A stretch of DNA of 8,421 nt. Origin: an uncultured Eubacteriales bacterium. Lineage in GTDB: Bacteria; Bacillota; Clostridia; Peptostreptococcales; Anaerovoracaceae. The position numbers and the translations under genes are program-made. Each line of letters opens with the position of its first letter. Within the stretch, counting starts at the first letter, position 1. This document shows positions 7,710 to 8,421 of this stretch, piece after piece. Under the pieces are notes generated by a model. That model was not told the origin of the DNA. It saw nothing but the letters and a program-made list of their open reading frames with translations, and ran no database searches. The stretch covers positions 1 through 8,421 of the forward strand of contig CAJUEB010000103.1 in the NCBI GenBank assembly GCA_910585135.1, written 5' to 3'.

Positions 7710-8421
7710 ATGGCAGGTGTAGGCGTTAAACTGAATCGTATCTTTGATAAAAAATCCATTTTTGCGGATTTTATCGGATTTGCCTATAGCACGATTATTA
7801 CAGTAGCGCCCATGTTTGTGGTAATCCTCAATATCCTGCTTATGGGGTATGTGCTTGGTTTTAACGAGATAAGCTATCTGGAACGGGAATTGTTCTCCTG
7901 TACGGTTTTATATACGTTCATTTTTTCCCTGCTGGCAGTTTCTCCTTTTACTGCGGTGCTGTCTAAATATATGCAGGATGTCATTTATGAGGAACGGTAT
8001 GAAGATATCTTGCCGTGCTTTTACTTGGGGCTGGTTATGAACCTTGGGCTTAGCTGCTTGGCAGGCGTACCATTTTGCCTTTGGGAACATTTCGTGGGCG
8101 GCGTTAAAATATACTATGTATTTACTGGGTTCTGTGCATTTATCTCTCTGACTATGGTGCTTTATTCCATGATCTACTTATCCATTTGCAAGGATTATGA
8201 GCGAATTTCAGTTTATTTTTTAATTGGAATGGCAGAGGCATTTTTGATGTCTTTAGTTTTAAGGCTTTTGTGCCACTGGAGTATCGGGTTTAGTATGTTG
8301 TTCGCGCTCATGACTGGATTTATTCTCACTGCTGCTTTGGAATTTGCTACGATAAAACGGTATTTTAAGCAAAACAGCAATCGTTACAAACCGGTGCTTC
8401 GGTATTTTGTGAGATGGTGGC
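7710..8421 (+). CDS. pelG: PelG polysaccharide transporter, 5' part (cut by window edge)
   Basis: An open frame starts at ATG 7710 (MAGVGVKLNRIF) and stays open for 237 codons to the window end, so the 3' half is outside. PelG proteins begin with this MAGxGxxL pattern and belong to the MOP (MATE/Wzx-like) superfamily with about 12 membrane helices, usually around 450-490 residues. About six hydrophobic helices are visible here (near residues 23-46, 63-85, 103-125, 133-157, 164-185 and 191-212). It would move the PelF product across the membrane. AAAGGAG (7696-7702) precedes the start, and the gap to pelF is 34 bases. The truncation is an artefact of the window; no stop codon or frameshift is seen. 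Confidence 0.93.
   Translation, partial: MAGVGVKLNRIFDKKSIFADFIGFAYSTIITVAPMFVVILNILLMGYVLGFNEISYLERELFSCTVLYTFIFSLLAVSPFTAVLSKYMQDVIYEERYEDILPCFYLGLVMNLGLSCLAGVPFCLWEHFVGGVKIYYVFTGFCAFISLTMVLYSMIYLSICKDYERISVYFLIGMAEAFLMSLVLRLLCHWSIGFSMLFALMTGFILTAALEFATIKRYFKQNSNRYKPVLRYFVRWW

Overview
The window is one strand of tightly packed genes, all reading left to right. It is the front and middle of a Gram-positive-type Pel exopolysaccharide operon. The order is galE, a short-chain-dehydrogenase/PelD fusion, pelE, a membrane-anchored DUF2194-type protein in the pelA slot, pelF, and a pelG that runs off the right edge. Strong purine-rich ribosome binding sites, 12-34 base gaps, moderate GC, and the absence of outer-membrane genes (pelB, pelC) between the core genes all point to a Firmicute. 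It is most likely an anaerobic clostridial lineage such as Lachnospiraceae or a relative. The exact taxon cannot be read from this sequence.

Bases 1-119 are non-coding leader. They hold two abutting inverted repeats, one made of a C-run pairing with a run of ten G, followed immediately by a perfect TATAAT box. galE (120-1151) starts at GTG. It has a complete catalytic set and a Cys at the position that is Tyr299 in E. coli GalE, which predicts that it can epimerise N-acetylated sugars (UDP-GlcNAc to UDP-GalNAc). That fits Pel, a GalNAc/GalN-rich polymer.

The next gene (1181-3400) is the most unusual. A degenerate extended-SDR domain is fused to a complete PelD: four membrane helices, coiled coil, GAF and degenerate GGDEF. 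The GGDEF signature is gone, but an RxxD cyclic-di-GMP inhibitory-site motif sits at exactly the diguanylate-cyclase spacing, so a receptor role is predicted. pelE overlaps it by ATGA, so the two membrane proteins are probably translationally coupled. The DUF2194 protein (4370-6217) takes the place of the Pel deacetylase but has no His in its central region, so its deacetylase activity is doubtful. pelF (6230-7675) is the GT4 polymerising glycosyltransferase, and pelG (7710 to the edge) is the membrane transporter.

Working model: GalE supplies UDP-GalNAc, PelF polymerises it at the cytoplasmic face, PelG (with PelD and PelE) exports it, cyclic-di-GMP gates the complex through PelD, and the DUF2194 protein acts on or binds the polymer outside the membrane. 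The locus type is known; the details in the findings are the parts worth checking. No mobile element, RNA gene, CRISPR array or terminator for this operon is visible, and no gene-free stretch exceeds 120 bases.
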